Assembly (NCBI GenBank): GCA_963784995.1 | Contig: CAWATZ010000004.1 | Span: 868,001 to 932,000 of the forward strand | Direction: 5' to 3' | From: CAWATZ01 sp963784995 | GTDB taxonomy: Bacteria > Planctomycetota > Planctomycetia > Gemmatales > Gemmataceae | DNA: 64,000 nt | Shown: positions 14,160 through 27,980 of the stretch, in pieces | Position numbering within the stretch: position 1 is the first letter of the stretch | Layout: each line of letters starts with the position of its first letter | Translations under genes and position numbers: made by a program | Notes under the pieces: model-generated | What the model saw: the letters and a program-made list of their open reading frames with translations, nothing else | What the model was told of the DNA's origin: nothing | Databases searched by the model: none

Positions 14160-17100
14160 CTACTGGCCCACAAGAAGAGCGACTGGGAAGGAGGCAAACA
14201 CCTCCGCCAGGAATAGCTGACTTGGCCCCTCTCCTCTCGCGAAATGATGTTCCTCTCCCGTGAACCGATTGCGCAGTCGTGCCTCCGGGGAAATGCCGGA
14301 CAGCAGGAGGGTTGTGTCCTGCCAGAAATGCTTGCCGAGCGGCAAGTCGGGCACGGACAGGCCTGTGCGAACGAGCAGACGTGGAACCACGACCAGCGCC
14401 CACCAGTCGCCCTGATGCCGCGCAAAAGCAAATACCTGATCTTGTCGTGGCCCGGCAACCTCGACGGGGAGATAGTCCCCGGTGGAGAACAAGCCCGGAT
14501 GCTCGCGGCGGCAACCCAAGGCCCGAGCAGTGACGTAAAGCTTGACGCGGCCGTCTTCCTTTGTTGCCAGCAGTTCCCCGGCCAACGCCCGCAGGTCCTC
14601 GTCGGCTGCCGCAGTGCGGGCCTGGATTTCACCCAGCAACCGCAGGCGGCGTTCGTAATCGACGGGACGGCGATTGTCCGGGTCCACCAGGCTGAAATCC
14701 CACAGTTCAGTCCCCTGATAAATGTCGGGAACGCCGGGAGCGGTGCATTTCACCAGCGTCTGCGCCAGGGAGTTCAGTAACCCGAAATGGCTGATATGTC
14801 TCTGAAAGGTCCACATCTCGTCAACGAAGGGAGCGTTGGTTTCGGGATTGAGGACGTTACCGACGAACTGCTGAACGGCGGCATCGTATTCCGCATGGGG
14901 GTTGATCCAGCTGGTGTGAACCTTGGCCTCGTGCAAGGCCTTGCGCATGAAGTCCTGGATGCGGCGGACGAACTCCGCGTATTCCTCGGCGCAGCACGGT
15001 TCGAGCGGCCAGGCGCCAATCAGGGTCTGGTAAAGCAGGTATTCCTCATTGGCGTCCGGGGCGATCCCTTCGTCCAGGGGCACCCGGTACGGGTCGTTGA
15101 GCTTGCTCCAACGGACCAGGCATTCCTGCCACTGGCCCGGCATCTCGGAGAGGACGTTGAGGCGGGCCCGGACATCCTCGCTTCGCTTGGTGTCGTGCGT
15201 GGAGGTGGCCGACAGGGCCCGGGGCCAGTGGGCCTGGCGCTCCTGGAGGAACTGGTGCAGGGCAGCGGGCAGCCGCCCGAAGCGAGACGGCTCGCCGCCG
15301 ACCTCGTTCAGCGACAGCAGACGGTTGTAGACGTAAAACGCCGTGTCCTCCACTCCCTTGGCTGTCACCGGCGCGGTGACCTGCTGGAACTTGCCCGCAA
15401 AGCGCCGCTGCTCGGCCTGGTCTTCCGGGCTGGATGTTCCCCGGTATTTCTGCAGCAACATGTCGGCGATGAACTGAAAATACGCCGGGCTGAGTACGGG
15501 ATCCTTCAAACGGGCCCTCTGGACCTGCGCAGAATCTGCTTGGTGTCGGACTCGTTCACCCCTTCTTCGGATACGTAAGAGCGGTAAACAGGGAAACAGG
15601 CAATCACCTCGCGCAGAGCGTGGTGCAGGCTATGCAGCGTGAAGTCGCGCGACCAGCGGTCTTTCCGGGCCAGGCGGTCGAGCTGGCCTACCAGCGTGTG
15701 CAGCTCGCTGGACAGGGAAGTCTGCAGGATCAGTAATTTGTTTCGGTACGCCACCTCCGCAAACGGCGTGCTGTCCCCGATCCAGTCGTGATAGAGCCGG
15801 GTAAACGCTTCGACATGGTCGGTGGCGACGAACAGCCCGTTCAACCAGTTCAGGAAGTCGTAGCCGCTGGTTCCATCCGTCGGCCAGTCCGGCGGCAACG
15901 CTTCCGCAACACCCAGGATCTTTTCCACGACCACGTACAGAGGCCACTTCAGGCAGAAGGCAGCAGGAGAATCAGGACCTTGTTTTCCTTCTGCCTTCTG
16001 GCGCAGGGCCTGGACTATCCGCTCACGCAACGGCGCCTCCAGCTCTTCCCATTTCAAGCCGTGGTATTCCGGCCGGCTTTCAAACAGCCCCCTGGCGCAG
16101 CCGAGAATGAAATGCTCTTGCAGACGCAGCAGATACTGCTTGGGGTCATAGAGGCCGTCGGGATGATCGATCCGCAGTCCCGCGACCTTGCCTTGGCGGA
16201 GCCAACACAAGATCAGCTCATGGGTGGCCGCGAAGACGTCTTCTCTCTCCATGCTCAGAGCAGCCAGTTCGTTGATGTCGAAGAAGCGGCGGTAGTTGAT
16301 CTCATCAGAGGCGACGCGCCAGTTACAGAGCCAGTAAACCTGCTCGTTGAGCAGCTGGTCCAGCAGGTCAAAGCTGCGCGGCTCGCCGGCCTGGCCGTTG
16401 AACAGGGCGATGGTCGCCTCGCAAAACCCGCGCACCTTGTCGCTTTCCCGGGTCAGCTTGGCCAGGCGGCGTTTGATCACTTCCTTCTCGCGCTGCCGCT
16501 CGGCCACGGCAGCCGAAGTTGCGTCCGTGGCTGGACGCAGGTTTTTCACCGCAGTCAAGATGCTCTGGTACTCGGCCAGGGCCGGGTCCTCCGGTCCGAT
16601 CTGTTGTTCGAGGTCTTCCCGTCGATGGCCCAGGATAAGGCCATAGCTGTTTGGGGCCACGGGCCAACGGTGCTCGAAGTAACAGATGGTGAACGCTCCC
16701 GCGGTGTACTCCAGGCGGATTTGCTGGGACTCCAGCGCCTTGCCCGACGAATCTCCCAGGCAGGGCAAGAGAACCTTTCCCTGGAGTTCCGGCCGGGGCG
16801 AGGCATACCAGTCAATGTCGAAGAAGCCGGCATAGGGAGAAGAAGGACCGTTCTCCAGAACGTCATTCCACCAGATGTTCTCGTTGCTGGCGACCCCCAC
16901 GTGATTGGGCACGGTGTCCAGAATTTGCTCCAGTCCTTGGGTCCGCAGAGCGTCTATCCAGGCGTCATAGTCCTGGTCGCTGCCGATCTCCGGGTTCAGC
17001 AACCGGTGATCGACGATGTCGTAGCCGTGCTTGCTGCCGGGCCTGGCCTTCAGATAGGAAGAGGCGTAGCAGTGCGTGATGCCCAGATCTCGCAGATAGG

Positions 17101-17233
17101 GCGTGAGCCGGCAGGCATCGCGGAACGTGAACCCGGCATGGAACTGGAGGCGGTAGGTCGATTCGGGAAGACGGCGCTGGGCGGCCATTTCCTGGATGGT
17201 CTGGGCAAGCAGAGTTTCGAGGACGTGGTTCAT
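14160..17233 (-). pseudogene. treY: Malto-oligosyltrehalose synthase, one frameshift
   Basis: Converts the reducing end of malto-oligosaccharides into a trehalose unit, in the TreY/TreZ pathway from glycogen. The N-terminal part has STYRLQFHAGFTFRDACRLT, DTVPNHVGVAS, GLRIDHPDGLYDP (nucleophile Asp) and YVVVEKILGV (acid Glu). After a frame change near 15507 come LKDPVLSPAYFQF, TAPVTAKGVEDTAFYVYNRL and ATSTHDTKRSEDVRAR (third Asp), and GVPDIYQGTELWDFSLVDPD. Length is complete for the family. An in-frame insertion of about 15 residues (QKAEGKQGPDSPAA) is encoded by an inverted repeat at 15954-16000. It lies 153 bases behind glgX, probably in one transcript. treZ is not in the window. Confidence 0.85.
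15954..16000. repeat. Inverted repeat inserted in frame inside treY
   Basis: CAGAAGGCAG at 15954-15963 pairs with CTGCCTTCTG at 15991-16000; with one or two mismatches the arms reach 16 bases. The matching string ttctgccttctgcc also occurs at 14148-14161, at the very end of treY. The element adds residues not expected in TreY proteins without breaking the frame. Confidence 0.5.
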
Positions 17234-17386
17234 GGGAGTCCGGGGGTTGAATGGAAGCAAGACCCTGTGAGAGCTGTGACGAAGCGTTGGGCCAGCTCCG
17301 CTGCCAAAAGGCGCAAGGCGCGGGATAGAAAGCAAATGGCATCGAGGCCGTTCCCTCCAGCTGCCGATTCTCCTCCCGATTGCCGG

Positions 17387-19615
<2,229 letters not shown>

Positions 19616-20133
19616 GTTGTTTTTCCTTGCGATTGCCAAAATCACAGGTAGCCGATCTTTCCCGGATGGACCGCTCCTGGGGCCTGGAGTTCAATTCTAG
19701 CGGGTGAGCTTACCCACTTGAAGGAACGGCTGCAACGATTTTCCCATCGAAGGCGCCGCCAGTACCCCCTCCGTCGCGGCCTGAGCCCAGCGCACCAGAC
19801 GCTTCTCCTTTGCTCAGCCACCGAAATCGGCCTGCGCGGCGCACAACGGACGCCCAGCGACGGCTTTCGGCCCCGTTTGTGGGGGGGCCAACCTCAACCC
19901 GAGGCACAGGCCAGGCTCAACCGGGCGATCCGCTCCAGAATCCGGGTGAACAGCTTCCTCGGGAAGCAGTCCCGGAACAGCGCACTTGCGGATAGATAGG
20001 ATAGGTAGACGATCTTGACGATTCCAGTTCCAGGAAGGCAAAATAGACACTCGGCGGGATAAGGAGGGTTATCCCGAGAGCCGCAAGTCGGCTAGCGGAG
20101 CTGTCGCCGGTAGTCGCGAAGGGCGGATCAGTC
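19616..20133. other. Intergenic stretch between glgX and the amylase remnant
   Basis: It holds the promoter side of glgX (minus) and of the amylase (plus). No gene is recognised. A short tail at 19963-19996 (gaagcagtcccggaacagcgcacttgcggatag split by a few changes) is similar to the last codons of the TerB-like gene (EQRTCG then stop), possibly a fourth tiny relic. Confidence 0.4.
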
Positions 20134-21869
20134 ATGGGCGTTCTTCTGCAAGCCTTTTTCAGGCCGGGTGACAAAGGGGTTCCGTGCCCAGCTGGACGGC
20201 GACCAGGGTGCTGACTGGTGGTGGGACCACCTTGCCAGGCAGGCCCACGCGACTTCGCAAGGCGGGGTTCACGGCCGTCTGGTTGCCGCCCGTGTGGAAG
20301 GGGGCCTCCGGAATCCAGTCGATCGGTTACGATCCCTTCGATGACTACGACCTGGGCTCGAAGGACCAGAAGGGGACAGTGCCGACGCGCTACGGCACCC
20401 GCGAGCAACTGGCCCGGTGCGTGGCCATGCTGCGGGCCAATGACCTGGACGTCTACGTGGACCTGGTAGAGCACCACCGGGGCGGTGGCAGCGGCCACGA
20501 AGGCAAGACTTTCCGCTACGTGGATGCCGAGGGCAGGCCCGGCGGCGGGCGCTTTCCCAAGGACCCGTCCTGCTTCCATGGACCGGAGATCCCGCAGGAT
20601 CCCCATGTCTTCGAGAACCTTTCCTTCGGCTCCGTGCCTGGCGCCGATCCACGGCAAGCCGCCTGGCTACGTCTTCGAGGGACTGCTCGCCAGCGCCGAC
20701 TGGCTGACCAGGGCCCTGGACATTCAGGGCTTTCGCCTGGACTTCGTCAAGGGGATCTCCACGGACTTCCTCTCCGCCCTGCTGCAACACGGCGCGCTCA
20801 AGGATACGTTCGCCGTGGGGGAGTTCTTCGACGGCAACGTCGCCCTGGTCCACGATTGGGTTGCCAACCCGCGTGGCATGCACGGCCGGGCGAGTGCCTT
20901 CGACTTCCCGCTCCGTGGCCTCCTCTGCCAGATGTGCAACAACGCCGGCTCCTTTGACATGTCCCAGCTGGACAACGCGGGCTTGGTCGGGATTGACCCG
21001 CAGCACGCCGTCACCTTCGTGGAGAACCACGATACGGACACCGGGCACGGGCCGATCTTCCGGAACAAGCCCCAGGCCTATGCGTACATCCTGACTTCCG
21101 AGGGTTATCCTTGCGTCTATTACAAGGATTACAGCACGGATCCCGGGTGCTATGGGATGAAAAAGATCATCGACAACCTGATCTGGATTCATGAGAAGCT
21201 GGCGAACGGCCCGACCCAGCGGCGCTGGAAGGACCACGATGTGTTCGCCTACGAGCGCCTGGGCGGCCCCCATCTGCTGGTCGGTCTGAACAATCATGGT
21301 GAACTCGCCGCGCACCATCACGGTGGACACGGGCTTCGGGCCGAACGCGATCCTGCACGACTACACGGGGCACGGCCTCGATGTCCGGACGGATGGCCAG
21401 GGCCGCGTGACGATCACCATCCCCAGGAACGAGGGTGGTCTGGGCTACGTCTGCTACTCGCGGGCCGGAATCGGCGGGGACTTTGCCATCCAGGGCCACA
21501 GCGTCACGCAGGACTACGAAGGGGCCCAGGATCTGGACATCCAGCCTGCCGACAGCACGCAGTTTGTGCAGGTTTGTCGGGTGTGGGCGGCGCAGGGAAA
21601 GCCCATTCGAGCAGTCGCTCCGTTACGACACATCCTCCTGGACGGATGCAACGAGCATGGTCCTGGAACTGACCGACCCAACCGGGACCCGGATCGGGAG
21701 CCGAACCTACACATTGAAGGCACAAGGGGAGGCGATGGAGGCCACCGCCGCAACGACGGGCTGGTATACGTTCCGCATTCGATCGGTGAACCCTCCCGCT
21801 GCCAATCCGAAGCCGAGCTACAAGCTGACCGTCACTTACCAGGCGCCTCAGGAAATGGTCGTGAGCTAA
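20134..21869 (+). pseudogene. GH13 alpha-amylase, multiple frame changes
   Basis: Joined frames give MGVLLQAFF, QLDGDQGADWWWDHLARQA, KAGFTAVWLPPVWKGASGIQ, SIGYDPFDDYDLGSKDQKGT, DLVEHHRGGGSG, IQGFRLDFVKGISTDFLSAL (nucleophile Asp), FAVGEFFDGNVALVHDWVAN (acid Glu), AVTFVENHDTDTGHGPIF (third Asp) and a beta-sandwich tail ending QAPQEMVVS. This is the cytoplasmic or secreted alpha-amylase type closest to AmyA/AmyS. At least five frame changes are needed (about 20170, 20240, 20630, 21300, 21610). All three catalytic acids survive, so decay, if real, is recent. Its tail overlaps the convergent RRM gene by 38 bases. Confidence 0.7.
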
Positions 21870-22251
21870 AGGCGTTCTTGCCCCGCCCCGTCTTGGCGCC
21901 CGCACTCATGACGGCCTTCTGGACGCTCCTGGGAGGAGCCGTTGGGATTGAATTGCGGTTGCCAGATGCCCTGCGCAGCAGGGCGTAGCTATCAGCCCAA
22001 GGACGCTCCTTACCGGGCTTCGCCAGGTTGATAATCAGAAAACGGCCTTGCAACTTGGAATGGTTGAGGTCAGCCAACGCCAGGTCAGCTCCCTCGCTCA
22101 TCACGACGATGCCAAACCCCCGTGAGCGGCCACGTTTCCCGTAAGTGACAACCTGGGCCCTGGTTACGGTCCCGTATTTGCTGAACGCCTTGGTGAGATC
22201 ATCAGCGCTGGTCTTGAAAGAGAGGTTGCCGACGTATAGTTTCTTACTCAT
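21832..22251 (-). CDS. RRM RNA-binding protein
   Basis: 139 residues. One RNA-recognition motif at the N-terminus: KKLYVGNLSFKTSADDLTKA (RNP2) and RGRSRGFGIVVMSEGADLAL (RNP1), ending KLQGRFLIINLAKPGKERPW. The remaining 55 residues are basic and of low complexity. The pattern is that of the short glycine-poor RRM proteins of cyanobacteria, planctomycetes and proteobacteria, which bind RNA and often respond to cold or stress. ATG 22251 has AAAGG six bases upstream; ATG 22257 is possible. Convergent with the amylase. Confidence 0.85.
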   Translation of the reverse strand: MSKKLYVGNLSFKTSADDLTKAFSKYGTVTRAQVVTYGKRGRSRGFGIVVMSEGADLALADLNHSKLQGRFLIINLAKPGKERPWADSYALLRRASGNRNSIPTAPPRSVQKAVMSAGAKTGRGKNAFSSRPFPEAPGK

Positions 22252-22257
22252 GGTCAT

Positions 22258-22792
22258 CCTTTGGGGCTAAAACGCCCCCCTCCAGGTGAAAACGTCACAC
22301 CACGCTCGTCCCCGATGAGGGACAAGGCAGGCTTGTGCTGTTTAGCAACACGGTTTGACGTTCTCAGGAACCGTGAGGGCAAACGATGCGCAGAGCAGGG
22401 AGAATGATAACTGCTGAGCGGCAGTCACATTGGTGATCTTTGGGCGGGCATTGACACACCGCACACTGGCATTATACCAAGTCGCGGCAGGGTACGTGTG
22501 ACTCTTTCCCCAGTTCTCCTCTCTCAGGAGATGTAACTCTCGTGCGGTGTAGGAGATAAAAACCGACATCCCGAGATTGTACCAAGGCAATTGGGTCCCA
22601 GCTGAGTTTCCTTCGCATTGGCTCTCCTGTGGTGGCCCGCGCGGCGAAAAACGGCACGGCGCCACGGATTGGAATGAACAATTCCCAGCCGATCTGGGGA
22701 TAATCAACTAAGCCGGCCCGGCCACTCGGAGGGGAATCGAACTCCTCCGGGTAATCGTGTCTTCAATCCGAAGTGGGGAAATGAGGTAAATC
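22258..22792. promoter_or_regulatory. Intergenic region with possible mgtA promoter and long leader
   Basis: No gene is recognised. On the plus strand TTGACA (22451-22456), 16 bases, TATACC (22473-22478) is a fair sigma-70-like promoter; it would give a leader of about 310 bases before mgtA. On the minus strand TATAAT (22476-22471) and TACAAT (22581-22576) could serve the RRM gene. Long leaders are usual for Mg transporters, but I see no clear M-box. Confidence 0.35.
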
Positions 22793-25426
22793 ATGCCAAT
22801 CTTGCCCACTTCCGTGCTTCCCAAGCGGATTCCGCACGGGCCCCACAAGCCTTCGGCCATCCAGGTTTCACCGCTCCTTCTCGAAGCCGCCGGGAGGACA
22901 CCCGAAGAGGTGTTGCAGAAACTGCATACCTCAAAGGATGGTCTTTCGGGGGCAGAGGCCGAGCAGCGTTTCCAACAGTACGGCCCGAACGTCGTGGCGC
23001 GGGAAGATCGCCATCCGCGCATGCACCTGCTGGGCAAAGCTCTGATCAACCCCCTCGTGATCCTGCTGCTCGTGCTCGCCGGCTTTTCGTTCCTCACGCG
23101 CGACTACCAGGCTGGGGGTGTCATGCTTGTCATGGTGATCCTCGGTGTCGTGCTGCGCTTCGTTCAGGAGGCCCGGGCCGATTCCGCTGCCGCCAAGCTC
23201 CGGGCGATGATCAGCGTCCATGCGACCGTCCTCCGCGACGGCCGGCCTCAAGAAGTGCCGATCGGTCACCTGGTCCCCGGGGACGTGGTGCAACTCACGG
23301 CCGGGGACATGATTCCGGCAGACGTGCGGCTGCTTTCCTGTAAAGACTTGTTCCTCATCCAGGGCAGTCTGACCGGGGAAGCGTTCCCCGTCGAGAAATT
23401 TGCCGCCCGGGAAGACACTGCGGGCCGATCTCCCCTGGAATTGACCAACGTCTGCTACCTGGGTACGAGCGTCGAGAGCGGGGCCGCAACGGCGGTCGTC
23501 GTGGCCACGGGCCTGACGACTTTCCTCGGCGGCATGTCCAGCGCCATTGTGCAACAGCAGGCCGCGACCAGCTTCGACAAAGGCATGAGCCGGTTCACCT
23601 GGCTGATGATCTACTTCATCCTCGTCATGGTTCCCCTGGTCTTCCTCATCAACGGGCTGACCAAAGGGGACTGGAAGGGAGCCTTCTTCTTCGCCCTGGC
23701 AGTGGCCGTGGGTTTGACACCGGAGATGTTACCCATGATCGTGGCGGTCTGCCTTTCCAAGGGCGCGCTGGCCATGTCTCGCAAGAAGGTGATTGTCAAG
23801 CGTCTGAACTCGATTCAGAACCTCGGCGCCATGGACGTCCTCTGCACGGACAAGACCGGCACGCTCACCATGGACCGGATCATCCTGGAGAAATACTGCG
23901 ACGTGGTGCTCAAATCCGACCAGGAAGTGCTGGTCCTGGCCTACCTCAACAGCCATTTCCAGACCGGTCTGAAGAACGTGATGGACCGGGCCATCCTTCA
24001 GCACACGGAACTGCACGAGCACCTGGCGCTGCCGGAGTACGCCAAGGTCGATGAGATCCCCTTCGACTTCTCCCGGAGAATCATGTCCGTCGTCGTCAAA
24101 ACGCCCGGCAACACGCACCGGCTCATTTGCAAGGGCGCTCCGGAAGAGGTTTACAATCGGTGCAGCCGTTTCGTCTTGGACGGCCAGCTCTACCCCATGG
24201 ACCACGTACTCCTGGCCGACCTGAAAGAAGAGTTTGACCAGCTCAGCGCCGACGGCTTCCGGGTCCTCGGGCTGGCATACCGGGATCTGGAGCCCAAGGC
24301 GGCCTACTCCAGGGAAGACGAGCGTGACCTGATCTTGCGCGGCTACGTGGCCTTCCTCGACCCGCCCAAGGACACCGCCCGATCCACGATCGCCGCACTC
24401 CAGGGGGAGGGCGTCTCGGTCAAGGTGCTCACCGGGGACAACGAGTTGGTGAGCCGCAAGATTTGCCGGGAAGTCGGCATCGCCACCGACCGGGTGCTCC
24501 TGGGCAGCCAGGTCGAAGGAATGACCGACCCGGAACTGGCCGAAGCCGCCGGCAAGGCGACCCTGTTCGCCCGGCTGTCCCCGGCCCACAAGCAGCGCAT
24601 CATCAAGGCCCTGCAAGGGGCAGAGCACGTCGTGGGGTTCCTGGGCGATGGCATCAACGACGCGCCGGCCCTCCGCGTCGCCGACGTGGGCATTTCCGTG
24701 GACACGGCGGTCGACATCGCCAAGGAATCGGCGGATGCCATCCTGCTGGAGAAAGACCTGCTGGTGCTGGAGGAGGGCGTGCTGGAGGGGCGGAAGGTCT
24801 TCGCCAACATCCTCAAATACATCCGGATGGGGGCCAGCTCCAACTTCGGAAACATGTTCAGCGTCCTGGGGGCAAGCATTTTCCTGCCGTTCATCCCCAT
24901 GGCCCCGCTCCAGATCCTGACCAACAACCTGCTCTACGATTTCTCGCAGGTCCCCATCCCCGCGGACGACGTGGATCCCGAACAAATCGCCAGGCCGAGA
25001 CCCTGGTCGATGAACGCCATCTCCCGGTTCATCCTGTTCATCGGCCCGTGCAGCTCCGTCTTTGATTACACCACCTTTTTCATGATGCTCTACGTCTTCG
25101 GCTGCTGGGATCCAGCCCACAAGTCGCTCTTCCAGACCGGCTGGTTCGTTGAGTCGCTCTTGACGCAAACCCTGATCATCCACGTCATCCGTACGAACCG
25201 AATCCCTTTCCTTCAGAGCTGGGCGAGCTGGCCGCTGATCGTGACCACCGCGGTCATCATGCTTCTCGGCGCCTGGTTGCCCTTTTCGCCCATTGGCCCG
25301 GCGTTCGGGTTCGCCCAGTTGCCGGCGCTCTATTGGCCTCTCCTCGCTGTGACGTTACTCGGTTACGTCCTGCTGACCCAGGCGGTGAAGACCTGGCTCT
25401 TTCGGAAGGGCTGGGTTTCGGAATAG
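22793..25426 (+). CDS. mgtA: Mg2+-importing P-type ATPase
   Basis: P3B-type ATPase, 877 residues, intact. After a cytoplasmic N-terminal segment come helices NPLVILLLVLAGFSFL and MLVMVILGVVLRFVQEARAD, the actuator loop SLTGEAFPVEKFA, DVLCTDKTGTLTMDRIILEK (phosphorylated Asp, about residue 352), the nucleotide domain with RLICKGAPEEVYNRC, and VVGFLGDGINDAPALRVADV. The MgtA hallmark NLLYDFSQVPIPADDVDPEQ in the membrane part distinguishes it from Ca or K pumps. It brings Mg2+ into the cytoplasm, typically under low Mg or acid stress. Start ATG 22793; the N-terminus may be a few residues shorter. Confidence 0.93.
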   Translation: MPILPTSVLPKRIPHGPHKPSAIQVSPLLLEAAGRTPEEVLQKLHTSKDGLSGAEAEQRFQQYGPNVVAREDRHPRMHLLGKALINPLVILLLVLAGFSFLTRDYQAGGVMLVMVILGVVLRFVQEARADSAAAKLRAMISVHATVLRDGRPQEVPIGHLVPGDVVQLTAGDMIPADVRLLSCKDLFLIQGSLTGEAFPVEKFAAREDTAGRSPLELTNVCYLGTSVESGAATAVVVATGLTTFLGGMSSAIVQQQAATSFDKGMSRFTWLMIYFILVMVPLVFLINGLTKGDWKGAFFFALAVAVGLTPEMLPMIVAVCLSKGALAMSRKKVIVKRLNSIQNLGAMDVLCTDKTGTLTMDRIILEKYCDVVLKSDQEVLVLAYLNSHFQTGLKNVMDRAILQHTELHEHLALPEYAKVDEIPFDFSRRIMSVVVKTPGNTHRLICKGAPEEVYNRCSRFVLDGQLYPMDHVLLADLKEEFDQLSADGFRVLGLAYRDLEPKAAYSREDERDLILRGYVAFLDPPKDTARSTIAALQGEGVSVKVLTGDNELVSRKICREVGIATDRVLLGSQVEGMTDPELAEAAGKATLFARLSPAHKQRIIKALQGAEHVVGFLGDGINDAPALRVADVGISVDTAVDIAKESADAILLEKDLLVLEEGVLEGRKVFANILKYIRMGASSNFGNMFSVLGASIFLPFIPMAPLQILTNNLLYDFSQVPIPADDVDPEQIARPRPWSMNAISRFILFIGPCSSVFDYTTFFMMLYVFGCWDPAHKSLFQTGWFVESLLTQTLIIHVIRTNRIPFLQSWASWPLIVTTAVIMLLGAWLPFSPIGPAFGFAQLPALYWPLLAVTLLGYVLLTQAVKTWLFRKGWVSE

Positions 25427-25524
25427 CGCCCGCACGAGGGGAGCAACCTTTCGCCTGGAATACAATGAAACGTGATGGCCCTACTTGAACCCATCATCGC
25501 TGTCGTCCCCAGGAGATTGGCCGC

Positions 25525-26992
25525 ATGCAAGAGAAGAACGCCCCGCACGATCTTCGCGCGATCGCTCACAAAGCAATGACCGATCGAGGGCTCGAACCCG
25601 ACTTTCCTCCCGATGCGATTCAGCAATTGAATGGCATCCAGGGTCCAGCGCGAAACGGACCATGCGATTCGTGACCTCCGCAATTGCCTCTGGTGTTCGA
25701 TCGACAACGATACGTCGAGAGATCTGGACCAACTCACCGTGGCGGAGAGGCTCGCTGCGGCCCGGGTCAAAGTCCTGGTCGCTATTGCGGACGTCGATGC
25801 GATCGTCAAACCCGTGTCGCCGATCGATCGACACGCCCGGACCAACACGACCTCCGTGTACACGGCCGCTGAAATCTTCCCCATGCTGCCGGAAAGACTC
25901 TCTACCAACCTGACTTCTCTGGGCGAGGGGGAGGACCGGCTTGCCATCGTCATCGAGATGGAGGTGGCTGCCGACGGATCCATTCCGGAATCCCAGGTGT
26001 ACCGAGCCCTGGTCAACAACCACGCCAAGCTCGCGTACCGCAGCGTTGCGGCGTGGTTGGACGGCAAGGACAAGATGCCCGAAAAGATCGCCAGGACCAA
26101 GGGTTTGGAGGAACAGCTGCGGATGCAAGATCAGATCGCCCAGGTCATGAAATCGGTGCGCCACCTGCACGGCGCCCTGGACCTTGAGACCATCGAGCCA
26201 GAAGCGGTGCTGAGGGACGGGCAGGTCGTGGACCTGCGCCTGGAACGGAAGAACCGGGCCCAGGAGTTGATCGAAGACTTCATGATCGCGGCCAACGGGG
26301 TGTCCGCGCAGTTTCTTGACAGGCATGGCGTCCCGGCACTCCGCCGCATCGTGCGCTCTCCGGAACAGTGGGAGGCCATTCGTAAGGTGGCCGAGGGATT
26401 CGCGGACCACCTCCCCGCCGATCCCGATTCCAGGGCGCTGGCGGCCTTTCTGACGCGGCGCCGCCTGGCGGACCCGCTGCGCTTCCCCGACCTGTCGCTG
26501 ACCATCGTCAAGTTGCTGGGGCCCGGCGAGTATGTCCTTCAGCTCCCCGGGCAACAGTCAGCGGGACACTTCGCTTTGGCAGTGCGGGAGTACAGCCATT
26601 CCACCGCACCGAACCGCCGCTTTCCCGACCTGATTACCCAGAGGCTGCTGAAAGCCGCACTGGCGGGAGGCAAGCTTCCCTATAGCCCTGCTGAATTGAC
26701 GCAGCTGGCGACGCATTGTACTGAGCAGGAAGATGCGGCCAAGAAGGTGGAGCGTCAGGTGCGGAAATCCGCTGCGGCGCAGTTCCTGGCCGGCCGGATT
26801 GGGGAGACCTTCGATGCCCTTGTCACCGGTGCCTCCAATAAAGGAACCTGGGTGCGGCTCCTGAAGCCTCCTGCCGAAGGCAAGCTGGTGAGCGGGCACG
26901 AGGGAGTCAAGGTCGGCGACCAGATCAAGGTCCAGCTCACCAGCCTGAATGTCGAGCGAGGATTCATCGACTTTGTGCGCTCAGGTAAATGA
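25525..26992 (+). pseudogene. RNB-domain exoribonuclease, one frameshift
   Basis: The N-terminus MQEKNAPHDLRAIAHKAMTD, RGLEPDFPPDAIQQLN is in the first frame; near 25665 one extra base leads to AIRDLRNCLWCSIDNDTSRD and LDQLTVAERLAAARVKVLVA, then IADVDAIVKPVS and HARTNTTSVYTAAEIFPMLP, the RNB catalytic region with its metal-binding Asp residues (IDNDTSRDLDQ). The end (GTWVRLLKPPAEGKLVSGHE) is a degenerate S1-type fold. It degrades RNA 3' to 5'. AGGAG lies before ATG 25525. Only one base is out of place. Confidence 0.8.
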
Positions 26993-27065
26993 AATGCCGA
27001 CTTGCTGGGTGACGGCCGGTCCTCATTGATAATTCACTACCGTTACCGCCAAAAAACCTTTTATC

Positions 27066-27640
27066 ATGGAGCCGCCAGAAAGATCCGTGCCGCTGATCGA
27101 CGGGCCTGTCGAGGTCCGAGCCCCAAGCGGTTGCCCAGGAGTCATTTTACGGACCACTTTCTGGGAATACAAGCACACGACAAGGGTCTGTCGGCGGCAC
27201 GGTTCCGCTCGACGCCGTGATTCGCGCATTCCGGGGACAATCTTGCCGGCCCACAACCTGCATTCAAACGATAACTCATTATCTACAAATAAAGTCCTGT
27301 CCGAGACGATCGCGGACTTCTGGAGTCCGCATGAGTCGATCCACGAGCGGGCGCGGAACTCGCTGCCGCAGTACGGCGCCGTGGCCATCGAGCCGCTCCT
27401 GGCGTCGCTGCGCTCCGTCTCCTCCCTCACGAAAGAGCAACGGGATTAGCTGCCGCTGCTCCTGGCGACGATCGGACCCGCGACCATCCCAGCCTTGATC
27501 CCTCATCTGCACGACCCCCACGAACCGTCAAGACGACCGATGCCTACCGCGCTGAGCTGATGAAGGCACTCGACATCCACGACATCGCCAGCCTGACACG
27601 CTACGCCATCCGCATGGGCGTTGTGGCCCTGGACGCCTGA
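27066..27640 (+). pseudogene. HEAT-repeat protein relic
   Basis: Translation gives ESIHERARNSLPQYGAVAIE and PLLASLRSVSSLTKEQRD, a TAG stop (27447-27449), then LPLLLATIGPATIPALIPHL, HDPHEP and, in another frame, AELMKALDIHDIASLTRYAI. These are helix pairs of HEAT/PBS-lyase-type repeats, common in planctomycetes. A stop and at least one frame change separate the parts, so the gene is broken. Most of a normal HEAT protein is missing. Confidence 0.5.
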
Positions 27641-27980
27641 CCCACTTCTTCGTCCGCCTCGGCGACTGGCACCGACGTCTCGCCTCGAGCAGCTTCGCAC
27701 CACCCGCCCATTTCCCCACTGGTCACGGCGATCAGAGGCGAAGTCTAACCCGCAGCGGGAGTAAGTGTCCCGCTCACCCCTGGCTCTTTCCGCCCTCCCC
27801 TTTTTTTTCCGCCCTCCCCCCTGGTTTTTTTCTGCGTCCTTCGGCGGGCTGCGTGTCGATAACTCTATTGCAATCCGAAGAAGCGGTTTATTAACACCCT
27901 TGGGCACAACTTGCCCAGAGCAGGAATAATGGCCGACCCTGGGAAGATGACCCCGCCATCGGTCTTTACGAGAGAGAGCC
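27641..27980. promoter_or_regulatory. Intergenic region upstream of the BBP7 gene
   Basis: No gene is recognised. A pyrimidine-rich stretch (about 27770-27835) holds two near-repeats of tttccgccctcccc. The promoter and leader of the BBP7 gene must lie here; no clear box can be named. Confidence 0.35.

Noticed and set aside
19963..19996. Fourth TerB-like copy
   Set aside because: Only the last seven or so codons are similar; too short to call a feature.
23729..25183. A 484-codon minus-strand frame
   Set aside because: Antisense to mgtA.
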